Translations under genes and position numbers: made by a program
Part shown: positions 1 to 7,934 of the stretch, in pieces
Numbering within the stretch: position 1 is the first letter of the stretch
How the letters are laid out: every line of letters starts with the position of its first letter
The notes under the pieces: model-generated
What the model was told of the DNA's origin: nothing
The model's database searches: none
What the model saw: the letters and a program-made list of their open reading frames with translations, nothing else
Source: Abyssibius sp040880065
Lineage (GTDB): Bacteria > Pseudomonadota > Alphaproteobacteria > Rhodobacterales > Rhodobacteraceae
DNA: 14,881 bases
Assembly: GCA_040880065.1 (NCBI GenBank)
Contig: JBBDJE010000052.1
Coordinates: forward strand, 1 to 14,881
Reading direction: 5' to 3'

Positions 1-1135
1 GCCCGCCCTGCCAGACTGCGCAGCCCAGCAGCACAACCAGAATTGCCCCCGCAGGTATTGCAGGCAACACATATGAGGGCAGGATGTTGGCGGCAGGTGT
101 AAACAGGATCATCGGCGACAAGGCCCAAAGCAGCAAATACATGCCCGCGCCATTGCCCAAGGCCCGCGCCGCGCGAACCATGCGCATCGGCTTTGCCAGC
201 AGCGCCATTGCAAACAGCGTCCAAGGCAGAAAAAAAGCCAGCCCATAGGCCCAAATCAACCCTTTGGGGCGAGCATGGCCACTGCCATAAAGGTCGCCCT
301 CCCAGCCCGGCACAACAAAGCGTTCATAATGTTCGCCAATAATAAAGTAGCGCAAGAAACCCGGTGTTTTCATCTCGGCAGCGACATACCACGGCACGGT
401 AAGAACCAGCAGCAATGCCAGCCCCGTAAGCCAGGGCAGGCGCAGCAGCAGCGCCCAGCGGTTGCCCAAAAGCAGCCACAAAAACAACGGAATGCCGGTT
501 AGCACCACTGCGGTCGGGCCTTTGGCCAACATGCCCACGGCCAAGCCGACAAACACAAGGTTGCCCCAAAGTTGCCGGTTTTTCTGCGCCGTGACGCTAT
601 TGAAAAAGGCCACCATGCTAAGTGTGGTGCCAAACACCATTGCCATATCGGTCACCACAAAGGCCGCCGCGCCGAAAAACACCAGTGTTGCGGCAATAGC
701 TGCGATGGTCAGCAAAGCAAGGTCGCGGCCCCAATGGCGGTGCACCCAAGCATAACACAGCCAACCGGTTGCAATTGCCGTTGCAAAAATGAAAATGCGC
801 GCGCCAAAATGGCCAGCGCCAAACAGTTGCATGCCCAATGCCGAAAGCCATGTATGCAAAGGCGGTTTGCCCCAAAACGGCACGCCATAGTCAAACTGCG
901 GGGTAATCCAATCGCCGGTTTCAAGCATTTTGCGGGCGATTTCGATGTAGCGCCCCTCGGTCGGGTCGATCACCGGCAGCCAGAAAACCAGCATCAGGCG
1001 CGCGCCGATAACCAGCAGCAAAACAAGCAGCACAAACCGCCGCGCCGTTGCGCCAAGCTCAACTGCGCGCGCCGCAGAAGAACGCTCGTCGGTTCCAGCC
1101 CCAGTTCCAGCCATTGTGCCGCCCATAGGTTTCAT
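1..1135 (-). CDS. ArnT/PMT-type membrane glycosyltransferase (GT39-like), C-terminus beyond the window
   Basis: Reading the minus strand from ATG 1135 gives an open frame of about 378 codons that leaves the window at position 1. The N-terminal 30 residues are polar, followed by a membrane segment (about 34-52) and then the motif DPTEGRYIEIARKMLETGDW (about 57-76) and FWGKPPLHTWLSALG (about 87-101). These match the first periplasmic loop of ArnT and related PMT_2/GT39 enzymes, where the acidic motif lies at the active site. Many further hydrophobic segments follow. The family moves a sugar from a polyprenyl-phosphate carrier onto lipid A, protein or another acceptor at the periplasmic face; the acceptor here cannot be told. 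ATGs at 1126 and 1114 are alternative starts; the last has a GGGCGG stretch upstream and may be the better one. The gene diverges from xylB across a 126-bp gap and has no evident link to sugar uptake. Confidence 0.85.
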   Translation of the reverse strand, partial: MKPMGGTMAGTGAGTDERSSAARAVELGATARRFVLLVLLLVIGARLMLVFWLPVIDPTEGRYIEIARKMLETGDWITPQFDYGVPFWGKPPLHTWLSALGMQLFGAGHFGARIFIFATAIATGWLCYAWVHRHWGRDLALLTIAAIAATLVFFGAAAFVVTDMAMVFGTTLSMVAFFNSVTAQKNRQLWGNLVFVGLAVGMLAKGPTAVVLTGIPLFLWLLLGNRWALLLRLPWLTGLALLLVLTVPWYVAAEMKTPGFLRYFIIGEHYERFVVPGWEGDLYGSGHARPKGLIWAYGLAFFLPWTLFAMALLAKPMRMVRAARALGNGAGMYLLLWALSPMILFTPAANILPSYVLPAIPAGAILVVLLGCAVWQGG

Positions 1136-1191
1136 ATGACCGGTCCAGTACAGCCAATCCCGACCGTGTGCAACATGGCTTGAATGCGACA

Positions 1192-1210
1192 AATGTCTTA
1201 TGTTGACATT
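1192..1210. promoter_or_regulatory. Inverted repeat AATGTC-N7-GACATT at the xylB promoter
   Basis: A perfect 6-bp inverted repeat with a 7-bp spacer overlaps the proposed -35 box of xylB (1203-1208). The hexamer GCGACA flanks it on both sides (1186-1191 and 1211-1216) as a direct repeat. It resembles a binding site for a dimeric regulator but differs from the ROK-type site just downstream. It could serve xylB, the divergent glycosyltransferase gene, or neither. Confidence 0.35.
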
Positions 1211-1232
1211 GCGACATGACCCTAATTAATTT
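1203..1232 (+). promoter_or_regulatory. Candidate sigma70-type promoter of xylB
   Basis: A perfect TTGACA (1203-1208) is followed after 18 bp by TAATTT (1227-1232). The -10 box lies inside the left arm of the candidate ROK operator (1226-1244), so bound repressor would cover it. The transcript start would fall near 1239, shortly before the ribosome binding site at 1250-1256. Confidence 0.6.
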
Positions 1233-1244
1233 GGCATATAAATT
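1226..1244. promoter_or_regulatory. Candidate ROK-regulator operator upstream of xylB
   Basis: The site TTAATTTGGCATATAAATT contains the palindrome AATTT-N7-AAATT (1228-1244). It matches the site in the regulator-xylF gap (6812-6830) at 15 of 19 positions. A-T arms around a short GC-containing centre resemble known operators of ROK repressors (NagC, Mlc, XylR). The link to the regulator in this window is an inference from the shared motif and its position over promoter elements. Confidence 0.6.
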
Positions 1245-1261
1245 TAATAGGGGGAGCACGC

Positions 1262-2740
1262 GTGACACAGGCAGCATTTTTGGGCGTAGACTTGGGCACA
1301 TCGGGCCTTCGCGGGCTTTTGGTGCAGGCAGATGGCAGTGTCATCGGCGCGGCCGAAGCGGCCTATACGGTCAGCCATCCGCAATTTGGCTGGTCTGAGC
1401 AAGACCCTGCTGACTGGATCACCGCATTTTCCGCTGTCATGGACAAGCTGCGCGCTGACCATCCGGCCGCGCTTGCAGCATTGGGCGGCATCGGGCTGAG
1501 CGGCCATATGCACGGCGCCACATTGCTTGATAGTGCTGATAACGTGCTGCGCCCCTGCATTTTGTGGAATGACACCCGCGCCAGCCTTGAGGCTGCAGCG
1601 CTTGATGCCCTGCCCGCAATGCGTGCCATCACCGGCAATATCGTCTTTCCCGGTTTTACCGCGCCCAAGCTCATGTGGGTCGAGGCGCACGAGCCCGAGG
1701 TTTTCGCCAGAACTGCCAAAGTGCTGCTGCCAAAAGACTATCTGCGGCTATGGCTGACCGGTGAACATATCAGCGATATGTCGGACAGTGCCGGCACATC
1801 GTGGCTGGATGTTGGTGCGCGCGCATGGTCAAACGAAGCGCTGGAGCTTACCCATATGCGGCCCGAGCAGATGCCACGCCTTGTTGAGGGCAGCGAAGCT
1901 GGCGGCATGCTGCGCGACGCGTTGCGCAGCGCCTGGGGGCTGAACGGCCCCGTTGTGGTGGCCGGTGGTGCCGGCGACAATGCTGCCGCTGCCTGCGGGG
2001 CTGGTTGTTTTACTGAGGGCACGGGCTTTGTCTCGCTCGGCACATCGGGGGTATTGCTGGCGGCGCGCGACCAGTTTGCACCCGATGCGGCAACGGCTGT
2101 GCATACTTTCTGCCATGCGGTGCCTGCGCGCTGGTATCAGATGGGGGTTATACTTGCGGCGACCGATTGCCTTAACTGGCTGGCCCGCAATCTGGGGCGC
2201 GGCGCTGGCGAACTTGCTGGCGCCCTGCCCGAAACCGCCAACGGGCCAGGCGAAGTGATGTTTCTGCCCTACCTTTCGGGCGAACGCACACCGCATAACA
2301 ACGCGCAACTGCGTGGGGCCTTCATTGGCCTTGATGTTGCCGACACGCCCGAGCATCTGACCCAGGCCGTGATGGAAGGCGTAAGCTACGCGCTACGCGA
2401 CAGTTTGCAAGCCCTGACCGTTACCGGTGCCAAGCTCGATCATGTGCTGGCGGTTGGAGGCGGCACACGCTCGCGCTTCTGGCTGGAAACCCTCGCCTCA
2501 ACCCTTGGCCTGCCGCTTTCACTGCCCGCGGGCGGCGAGTTTGGCGCAGCGCTTGGCGCGGCGCGGCTGGCAATCGCTGCAAACGGCGCAGCAACGCTCG
2601 ATGAGATCATGCAAACGCCGCCCATTGCTCAAACCGTTGACCCGCGCGCCGATCTGGCCGCGCGCTACAGCGAGGGCTATGCGCGGTATCGTGCGCTCTA
2701 TCCGGCATTAAAGGCCGACAGCGCCTTGCGAGCAAGCTAA
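1262..2740 (+). CDS. xylB: Xylulokinase (FGGY family)
   Basis: This 492-residue protein has the full FGGY kinase layout and usual length. DLGTSG (10-15) is the phosphate-binding loop. SGHMHGATLL (80-89) and LWNDTRA (101-107) match the substrate-side motifs of xylulokinases. GGAGDN (235-240) carries the likely catalytic base D239, aligning with E. coli XylB D233. FVSLGTSG (256-263) and AVGGGTRSRFW near residue 400 form the ATP site. The enzyme phosphorylates D-xylulose to xylulose 5-phosphate in the cytoplasm, feeding the pentose phosphate pathway. The start is GTG, preceded by GGGGGAG at 1250-1256. The stop overlaps the ATG of the next gene (TAATG), so the two are probably translated together. 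A related ketopentose substrate cannot be excluded, since xylA is not seen here. Confidence 0.9.
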   Translation: MTQAAFLGVDLGTSGLRGLLVQADGSVIGAAEAAYTVSHPQFGWSEQDPADWITAFSAVMDKLRADHPAALAALGGIGLSGHMHGATLLDSADNVLRPCILWNDTRASLEAAALDALPAMRAITGNIVFPGFTAPKLMWVEAHEPEVFARTAKVLLPKDYLRLWLTGEHISDMSDSAGTSWLDVGARAWSNEALELTHMRPEQMPRLVEGSEAGGMLRDALRSAWGLNGPVVVAGGAGDNAAAACGAGCFTEGTGFVSLGTSGVLLAARDQFAPDAATAVHTFCHAVPARWYQMGVILAATDCLNWLARNLGRGAGELAGALPETANGPGEVMFLPYLSGERTPHNNAQLRGAFIGLDVADTPEHLTQAVMEGVSYALRDSLQALTVTGAKLDHVLAVGGGTRSRFWLETLASTLGLPLSLPAGGEFGAALGAARLAIAANGAATLDEIMQTPPIAQTVDPRADLAARYSEGYARYRALYPALKADSALRAS

Positions 2741-4059
2741 TGCGCCCGCTGCTGTGCCTTGCCTTAGCTGCTATGTGCATAGCCCAAGCAGCCACGGCGC
2801 AGGAGCTTGGGCCACCGCCCGTCTTTGCTTTTCCTGAAACTGCCCCCGATTTGGCTTCCGATATGGCGCGCATAGAGCTTGGGCAATTGCTGTTTTACGA
2901 TCCGGTTTTGTCGGGCAATCGCAACATTTCTTGTGCCACCTGCCACCATCCGCGCTTAGGCACGGCCGATGCCGTTTCGCTTGGTATTGGCGAGGGCGGA
3001 ATCGGGTTGGGGCCAGAGCGCATTGCCGACCCGACCAACCACCCCGAACAGCGTATCCCGCGCAATGCACCGGGCTTGTGGAACCTTGGCGCTGCCGAGT
3101 TTCAGGTCATGTTCCATGATGGCCGGCTTGAGGCTGATGCCACGGCACCTTATGGCATGCGCACCCCCCTTGGTGGGGAAATGCTGGCGGGGTTTGACTC
3201 GGTTCTGTCTGCGCAAGCAATGTTCCCCGTGCTGTCGAGCCACGAAATGGCCGGACATTATTCTGAAAACGAGGTGAGCGAGGCGGTGCGCCTAAGCCGC
3301 ATCAACACGGCGGATGGGGCATGGGAGCGGATTGCCGCGCGTGTGGCGGCAATTCCGGCATATGCCGCGTTGTTTGCGCAGGTGCAGCCCGGTGAAGCGA
3401 TTAAATTCACCGATATTTCCAATGTCATCGCCGATTTTATTGCCTTCGAGTGGCGGGCAGATAACAGCGCGTTTGACCAGTTCATGCGTGGCGAGGCGCA
3501 GCTTGCGCCAGCCGCTGAGCGCGGCTTGACCCTGTTTTACGGCAAAGCGGGCTGTGCCAGTTGCCATGCGGGCTGGTTCCAGACCGATCACAGCTTTCAT
3601 GCCATCGCCATGCCGCAAATCGGCCCCGGCAAAGCCGCTCCGTTTGAAGGCCGCGTTCTGGACGAGGGCCGGATGCGCGTTACGGGTGACCCTGATGATG
3701 CCTATGCCTTTCGCACGCCATCGCTGCGCAATGTCACACTGACCGCGCCTTACGGGCATAGTGGTGCCTATGCCACGCTTGATGGCGTTATCCGCCACCA
3801 TCTTGACCCGGTGGCGAGCCTTTACGCCTATGATCCGGCACAAGCCATGCTGCCCGTGCTTGACGCAGCCCAAGACTGGGCTGTTCTGGAAAACGCCGCC
3901 GAGCTCGCACGGATTGCCGCGGCAAACAGCCAGCCGCCAAACGCGCTTTCAGATGAGGAAATCGCTGACCTGATTGCCTTTTTGGAAGCATTGAGCGATC
4001 CGGCCGAACGTTTGGGTGTGCCTGAGGCGGTGCCGAGCGGGCTACCTGCTCAGCGCTAG
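2740..4059 (+). CDS. Di-haem cytochrome c peroxidase / MauG-type periplasmic protein
   Basis: The 439-residue product begins with a signal peptide (about 1-20, ending ATA-QE). It has two c-type haem motifs, CATCH (65-69) and CASCH (272-276), the layout of bacterial di-haem cytochrome c peroxidases and MauG relatives. Other family marks are FYDPVLSGNRNISC, PRNAPGLWNL (108-117), HAIAMPQIGPG (287-297) and FRTPSLRNVTLTAPYGHSGA (324-343). It should act in the periplasm, either reducing peroxide or, as in MauG and MbnH, oxidising residues of a partner protein. The sequence alone does not decide between these. Its ATG overlaps the xylB stop by one base, so it is probably made under sugar control. 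Its 3' end overlaps the convergent gene at 4042 by 18 bp. Confidence 0.87.
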   Translation: MRPLLCLALAAMCIAQAATAQELGPPPVFAFPETAPDLASDMARIELGQLLFYDPVLSGNRNISCATCHHPRLGTADAVSLGIGEGGIGLGPERIADPTNHPEQRIPRNAPGLWNLGAAEFQVMFHDGRLEADATAPYGMRTPLGGEMLAGFDSVLSAQAMFPVLSSHEMAGHYSENEVSEAVRLSRINTADGAWERIAARVAAIPAYAALFAQVQPGEAIKFTDISNVIADFIAFEWRADNSAFDQFMRGEAQLAPAAERGLTLFYGKAGCASCHAGWFQTDHSFHAIAMPQIGPGKAAPFEGRVLDEGRMRVTGDPDDAYAFRTPSLRNVTLTAPYGHSGAYATLDGVIRHHLDPVASLYAYDPAQAMLPVLDAAQDWAVLENAAELARIAAANSQPPNALSDEEIADLIAFLEALSDPAERLGVPEAVPSGLPAQR

Positions 4060-5550
4060 ATACACAAGCTGGTTGGCACTGAACATGTGCCATTCGCCCG
4101 GCGCTTCGCCGCGCCATTGCACACGAATTTCGGCGTGTGTTTCAGCCCCAAGCCCGAAATGCAACGGCCCCCATTGACCGCTGGCATGGCCACCGCCCAC
4201 GGTCACCTCTTGGGTTTGCACCCCTGTTGTGCTGCGCAATTCCACAATGGCACCGGTTGCCCCTGTGCCAAGATCAACACTTAGCCAATTGCCACCAGCG
4301 GTTTGGTTTTCATAAAGCTCAAGGTTTTCGCGGCGGTTGACCACAAGTAAATCGAGCCGCCCGTCAGCGTTGAAATCCATCAGCGCCGCACCGCGCGCAC
4401 GGTGAAGCGAGGCGATGCCCGCCGCTTCGCCCATTTCCACAAACTGCCCGTCTGCGCCTTGCACAAGCAGGTTGTTGGGGTCGTCCATCGCCGCATCGGC
4501 CATCTGCTCAACATTGCCCTTGGCCACGAATATATCGTCGCGCCCGTCATTGTTTACATCGCCAAAGGCGGCATGCCAGCCGGTGCTGGGCCGCCCGTCG
4601 CCACCGGTATAGGGGCGGTGCGCCGTGGTGCCGCGCGCGAAAGTCGCATCTTCAAAATGCGGACCGCCGCTGGCGGGGTTGAAAAGCTGGAACTTCTGGT
4701 CGCCCATTGATGTGAGGTAAACATCGGCAAACCCGTCGCCGTTCATATCGCGCGCAGCGATGCCCATGCCCCAAAGCATAAACCGCGCCCAGCCTTCGGC
4801 CTCGGTGTAAAGCCGCGGGGTTTGTTCCATCGCCCAAAGCTGTTCCTGCCCGCCGCGCACATAGTAATGGCGGTCGTTGGACAGGCGCAAATCGGCGCGG
4901 CCCGTGCGGTTCCAATCGGTGAACAGGGCAGATAGGGCGCAATATCCCGGCTCTAACCGCCGGGCGGGCGCATAGTGCTCGCCTTCTGGGCGGTAAAGCA
5001 GGGTTGCGTCGCAGGCTTCAAACGGGCCTTCGGGGTTTACACGGTCGACATAGGAGCCAAAGGCCAGCGTGGGCAAGCTTTGCCCGGCCTCCCATGTGGC
5101 GGAAAACGCGGTTGTCCAATGATCACCGCTTTCAAATTGCAGTGTTTCAAATGGCGTAAAGGCACAATTGCCCTGCCCGCGCATCAAGAGATCAGCCCCC
5201 ACGCGCAGAATGACAAGGTCAAGCAGCCCATCGCCGTCAATATCCAGCGGATAGGCCCCCGTCACACCTGTGAGCGCAAGCGCATCTGGCGTATCAGCCA
5301 CAAAGGCCAGCGCAGCACCTGCCCCGGCGGTTGTGTTGCGCATCAACTGCGCGGGTGCCTCACCACCGGCGACATAAAGATCGGGCAGCCCATCGCCGTT
5401 GCAATCAAACGCGGCCACCCCACCGCCAACGAAATGCTCCCAGCCACCGGTATAGGCGTGGGGCGGAATGGCGCGCGGCATAAAGACTGGCGTTTGCGCG
5501 GCTGCAATTGCCGGCAACAGCGCGATGAGCGTTAAAACCCTAGGCCGCAT
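4042..5550 (-). CDS. Secreted FG-GAP/VCBS repeat protein of the CRTAC1 (ASPIC/UnbV) family
   Basis: Starting at ATG 5550, the 502-residue product has a signal peptide (about 1-19, ending AAA-QT). Six calcium-loop-like FG-GAP motifs follow: DCNGDGLPD (49-57), DIDGDGLLD (103-111), a degenerate DWNRTGRAD (212-220), DMNGDGFAD (268-276), DVNNDGRDD (331-339) and DFNADGRLD (392-400). They suggest a beta-propeller. The last 80 residues (GNWLSVDL onward, with VTVGGGHASGQWGPLHFGLG) fit the ASPIC/UnbV C-terminal domain. No enzymatic function is established for this family, and I claim none. An upstream in-frame extension to 5769 lies entirely within the regulator gene; the 5550 start is chosen because the signal peptide begins there. 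It overlaps the regulator's 3' end by 11 bp, indicating co-transcription. It contains 12 tryptophans. Confidence 0.85.
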   Translation of the reverse strand: MRPRVLTLIALLPAIAAAQTPVFMPRAIPPHAYTGGWEHFVGGGVAAFDCNGDGLPDLYVAGGEAPAQLMRNTTAGAGAALAFVADTPDALALTGVTGAYPLDIDGDGLLDLVILRVGADLLMRGQGNCAFTPFETLQFESGDHWTTAFSATWEAGQSLPTLAFGSYVDRVNPEGPFEACDATLLYRPEGEHYAPARRLEPGYCALSALFTDWNRTGRADLRLSNDRHYYVRGGQEQLWAMEQTPRLYTEAEGWARFMLWGMGIAARDMNGDGFADVYLTSMGDQKFQLFNPASGGPHFEDATFARGTTAHRPYTGGDGRPSTGWHAAFGDVNNDGRDDIFVAKGNVEQMADAAMDDPNNLLVQGADGQFVEMGEAAGIASLHRARGAALMDFNADGRLDLLVVNRRENLELYENQTAGGNWLSVDLGTGATGAIVELRSTTGVQTQEVTVGGGHASGQWGPLHFGLGAETHAEIRVQWRGEAPGEWHMFSANQLVYLALSR

Positions 5551-6799
5551 TCTGCGCAAGCTCGCGTATTGTAAGCTCTGAAACACGCTCGATCGCATAG
5601 GCCGCAGCACCCTTGGCCCACATCGCATCGCCCCATTGATGCACTTCAATATTGGGCAGGGGCGCATCCACCTGCACCACCATGCTGCGGATTTCCTTGC
5701 GCATATCGTCATTGTATAAATGCCCGAATGATGTGCGCGCTCCAGCCAGAATAATGAGTTGCGGGTCAAAGATGTTGATCAGGTTGGCTATACCCATGGC
5801 AAACATCCGGCTGGCACGCTCCAGCACCGAACGAGCAATCGCATCGCCAGCATCGGCAGCGGCAAATACCTGTTTTACATCGGTGTAAACTTCATCGCCA
5901 AATTGTGCTTCGCGCAATAGCGCATAGTCGCCAACATAGGCTTCAAGGCAGCCGCGCTGGCCACATTGGCACAGCGCACTGCCCAGTTGCACTTTGACAT
6001 GGCCAAATTCGGCCCCGCAACCGCGCGTGCCACCATAAAGCTTGCCGCCCAGCACAATGCCAAGCCCAACGCCATGCTCCACCGTCACGACCAGAAAATC
6101 GTTGATACTCTGCGCCTTGCCGAACAAATGCTCGGCCTTGGCCACAAGGTTGGCGTCATTGCCAATGAACACAGGGCATGGGGCGCGGGCCTGCAATTGC
6201 GGGCCAAGGTCTACATTGCGCTCTATCAGCGATGAAGACCAATGCACAAAACCATCATCGGTGATCTGTCCGGCCATGGCCACACACATGCCGGAAATAG
6301 TATCCAGCTCGATGCCGCCTTTTGCGCAAGCCATCTCAACGGCACCTATCACCACATTGCACAGCTCTTCGGTTTGCATTCGCGCGCGGGCCAGTTGCAT
6401 TTCATAATCGACAATCTCGGTGCCCTCAAAATCCACCACCTGCACCCAGATGCTGCGATGCGCGACCTTCAAACCGGCAACCAGACGCGCAGCGCCATTG
6501 AGCTTTAGCAGCACACGCGGGCGGCCACGCTTGGCGCGCGCATCGTCACCCGCGCCAGCGGCAAGCGGCGTTTCCACGATCAGCCCTGCGAGCATAAGCT
6601 CGGATGTAATGGCCGTGACTGTGGCAGGGCTGAACCCCGTCGCCTCGGCAATATCGATTCGCGCAATCGGCCCGGCATTGCGAATCGTGTCCAGCACTTG
6701 CGCGCGACCGCTGTCTCGCTGCTCTCTCAAACCCAGTAACTTTCCCAAACCAACGCGCCTTCTATGGCAAATCTTGCTATTCCATCCGGTCATAACCAT
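5540..6799 (-). CDS. xylR: ROK-family transcriptional regulator, probable xylose repressor (XylR type)
   Basis: The 419-residue protein has an N-terminal winged helix-turn-helix (about 33-75, including IDIAEATGFSPATVTAITSE) followed by RGRPRVLL, the usual linker into a ROK domain. The ROK domain shows VAMAGQITDDGFVHWSS (173-189), EHGVGLGIVLGGKLYGG (241-257), the metal-ligand histidine in EFGHV (H267), and the zinc-binding cluster CQCGQRGC (277-284). Family members sense sugars and release DNA when bound. Its place between xylFHG and the secreted-protein gene makes a xylose or xyloside signal likely. Start codons at 6799 and 6793 are both possible. The candidate operator 6812-6830 begins 13 bp upstream of ATG 6799, so the gene may repress itself. 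The assignment to XylR rests on context and the shared operator, not on an experiment. Confidence 0.9.
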   Translation of the reverse strand: MVMTGWNSKICHRRRVGLGKLLGLREQRDSGRAQVLDTIRNAGPIARIDIAEATGFSPATVTAITSELMLAGLIVETPLAAGAGDDARAKRGRPRVLLKLNGAARLVAGLKVAHRSIWVQVVDFEGTEIVDYEMQLARARMQTEELCNVVIGAVEMACAKGGIELDTISGMCVAMAGQITDDGFVHWSSSLIERNVDLGPQLQARAPCPVFIGNDANLVAKAEHLFGKAQSINDFLVVTVEHGVGLGIVLGGKLYGGTRGCGAEFGHVKVQLGSALCQCGQRGCLEAYVGDYALLREAQFGDEVYTDVKQVFAAADAGDAIARSVLERASRMFAMGIANLINIFDPQLIILAGARTSFGHLYNDDMRKEIRSMVVQVDAPLPNIEVHQWGDAMWAKGAAAYAIERVSELTIRELAQNAA

Positions 6800-6811
6800 G
6801 GGTCACCACAT

Positions 6812-6830
6812 TTATTTTGACAAGTAAATT
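6812..6830. promoter_or_regulatory. Candidate ROK-regulator operator between the regulator gene and xylF
   Basis: The site TTATTTTGACAAGTAAATT includes ATTTT-N7-AAATT (6814-6830), matching the xylB site at 15 of 19 positions with the same spacing. It contains the -35 hexamer TTGACA of the xylF promoter and lies just upstream of the regulator's start codon, so one bound repressor could control both divergent units. Confidence 0.62.
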
Positions 6831-6845
6831 ATTTATGGCTAGGTT
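6817..6845 (+). promoter_or_regulatory. Candidate sigma70-type promoter of xylFHG
   Basis: A perfect TTGACA (6817-6822) is followed after 17 bp by TAGGTT (6840-6845). The -35 box is embedded in the candidate operator. The predicted leader is about 50 nt and ends in a strong ribosome binding site, GGGAGGA (6890-6896), 5 bases before the xylF ATG. Confidence 0.55.
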
Positions 6846-6901
6846 CCGAAACTGCATCTGGCGCCCTTTGGCGACAGGCATTTACTTTTGGGAGGAAGCA
6901 A

Positions 6902-7924
6902 ATGAAATTTCTTGGCACAATGACCGCCGCCGCCGTGATGGTTGGCTCATCGGTCTTCGCTCAGAGCATTACAGTTGGCGTAAGCTGGTCCAATTTTCAG
7001 GAAGAACGCTGGAAAACCGACGAGGCCGCCATTGTCGCAGCACTTGAAGCGGCTGGCGCAACCTATGTTTCGGCCGATGCGCAATCGTCATCGTCCAAAC
7101 AGCTTTCGGATGTTGAAAGCCTGATCGCACAGGGCGTTGATGCGCTCATCATTCTGGCACAGGATTCGCAAGCCATTGGCGCGGCCATGGATGCGGCGGC
7201 AAACGAAGGTATCCCGGTTGTGGCTTACGACCGCCTGATCGACGATAACCGCGCCTTTTACCTGACATTCGACAACGTTGAAGTTGGCCGTATGCAGGCG
7301 CGCGCCGTTCTGGCAGCCCAGCCCGAAGGCAACTACGTCATGATTAAAGGCTCGCCCACCGACCCGAACGCAGACTTTTTGCGCGGTGGCCAGCAAGAGG
7401 TGCTGCAAGACGCGATTGACAGCGGCGCGATCACCATTGTTGCAGAAGCCTATACCGATGGCTGGCTGCCCGCCAATGCCCAGCGCAATATGGAGCAGAT
7501 TCTGACAGCGAACGACAATAACGTCGATGCGGTTGTTGCTTCCAACGACGGTACCGCTGGCGGTGTTGTTGCCGCGCTGACAGCACAGGGTATAGACGGC
7601 ATTCCGGTTTCCGGTCAGGACGGCGACCATGCTGCGCTGAACCGCGTTGCCCTTGGCACGCAGACCGTTTCGGTTTGGAAAGATGCACGCGATCTGGGTC
7701 GTGTCGCGGCTGAAATTGCTGTTGCGCTTGCCGGTGGTGCCGATATGGGCGCAATTGAAGGCGCACAGACATGGACATCGCCTGCCGGCACCGAGCTGAC
7801 AGCCATGTTCCTTGCCCCGGTTCCGGTATCAGCCGGCAACCTGAGCGCCGTGGTTGATGCGGGCTGGATCACGCTTGAATCCCTTTGTCAGGGTGTAACA
7901 GCAGGCCCGGCCCCCTGTAACTAA
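6902..7924 (+). CDS. xylF: D-xylose-type ABC transporter, periplasmic substrate-binding protein
   Basis: The 340-residue product starts with a signal peptide (about 1-20, cleavage likely at VFA-QS) and shows the type I periplasmic sugar-binding fold. GVSWSNFQEERWKTDEAAI (about 26-44) is the typical XylF N-terminus with its sugar-contacting residues. SLIAQGVDALIILAQDSQAI and GIPVVAYDRLI follow in the first lobe, and VVASNDGTAGGVVAALTAQG with GIDGIPVSGQDGDHAALNRV in the second. These closely match D-xylose-binding proteins, whose role is to deliver the sugar to the XylH/XylG complex. ATG 6902 is supported by GGGAGGA at 6890-6896. It is the first gene of xylFHG and is followed by a hairpin (7935-7968) that probably keeps binding-protein mRNA in excess. 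Related pentoses cannot be excluded as ligands. Confidence 0.93.
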   Translation: MKFLGTMTAAAVMVGSSVFAQSITVGVSWSNFQEERWKTDEAAIVAALEAAGATYVSADAQSSSSKQLSDVESLIAQGVDALIILAQDSQAIGAAMDAAANEGIPVVAYDRLIDDNRAFYLTFDNVEVGRMQARAVLAAQPEGNYVMIKGSPTDPNADFLRGGQQEVLQDAIDSGAITIVAEAYTDGWLPANAQRNMEQILTANDNNVDAVVASNDGTAGGVVAALTAQGIDGIPVSGQDGDHAALNRVALGTQTVSVWKDARDLGRVAAEIAVALAGGADMGAIEGAQTWTSPAGTELTAMFLAPVPVSAGNLSAVVDAGWITLESLCQGVTAGPAPCN

Positions 7925-7934
7925 ATCTGGCTGG

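Noticed and set aside
275..1183. Plus-strand open frames of 75-203 codons across the first kilobase
   Set aside because: They are antisense to a continuous minus-strand frame with clear ArnT/PMT glycosyltransferase motifs and membrane segments; the plus frames show low-complexity composition and no family features.
4975..5535. 186-codon plus-strand frame
   Set aside because: It is antisense to the FG-GAP repeats and shows no recognisable protein features.
5551..5769. N-terminal extension of the FG-GAP protein to 575 residues
   Set aside because: The added 73 codons lie wholly within the ROK gene in another frame, and a good signal peptide begins at ATG 5550.
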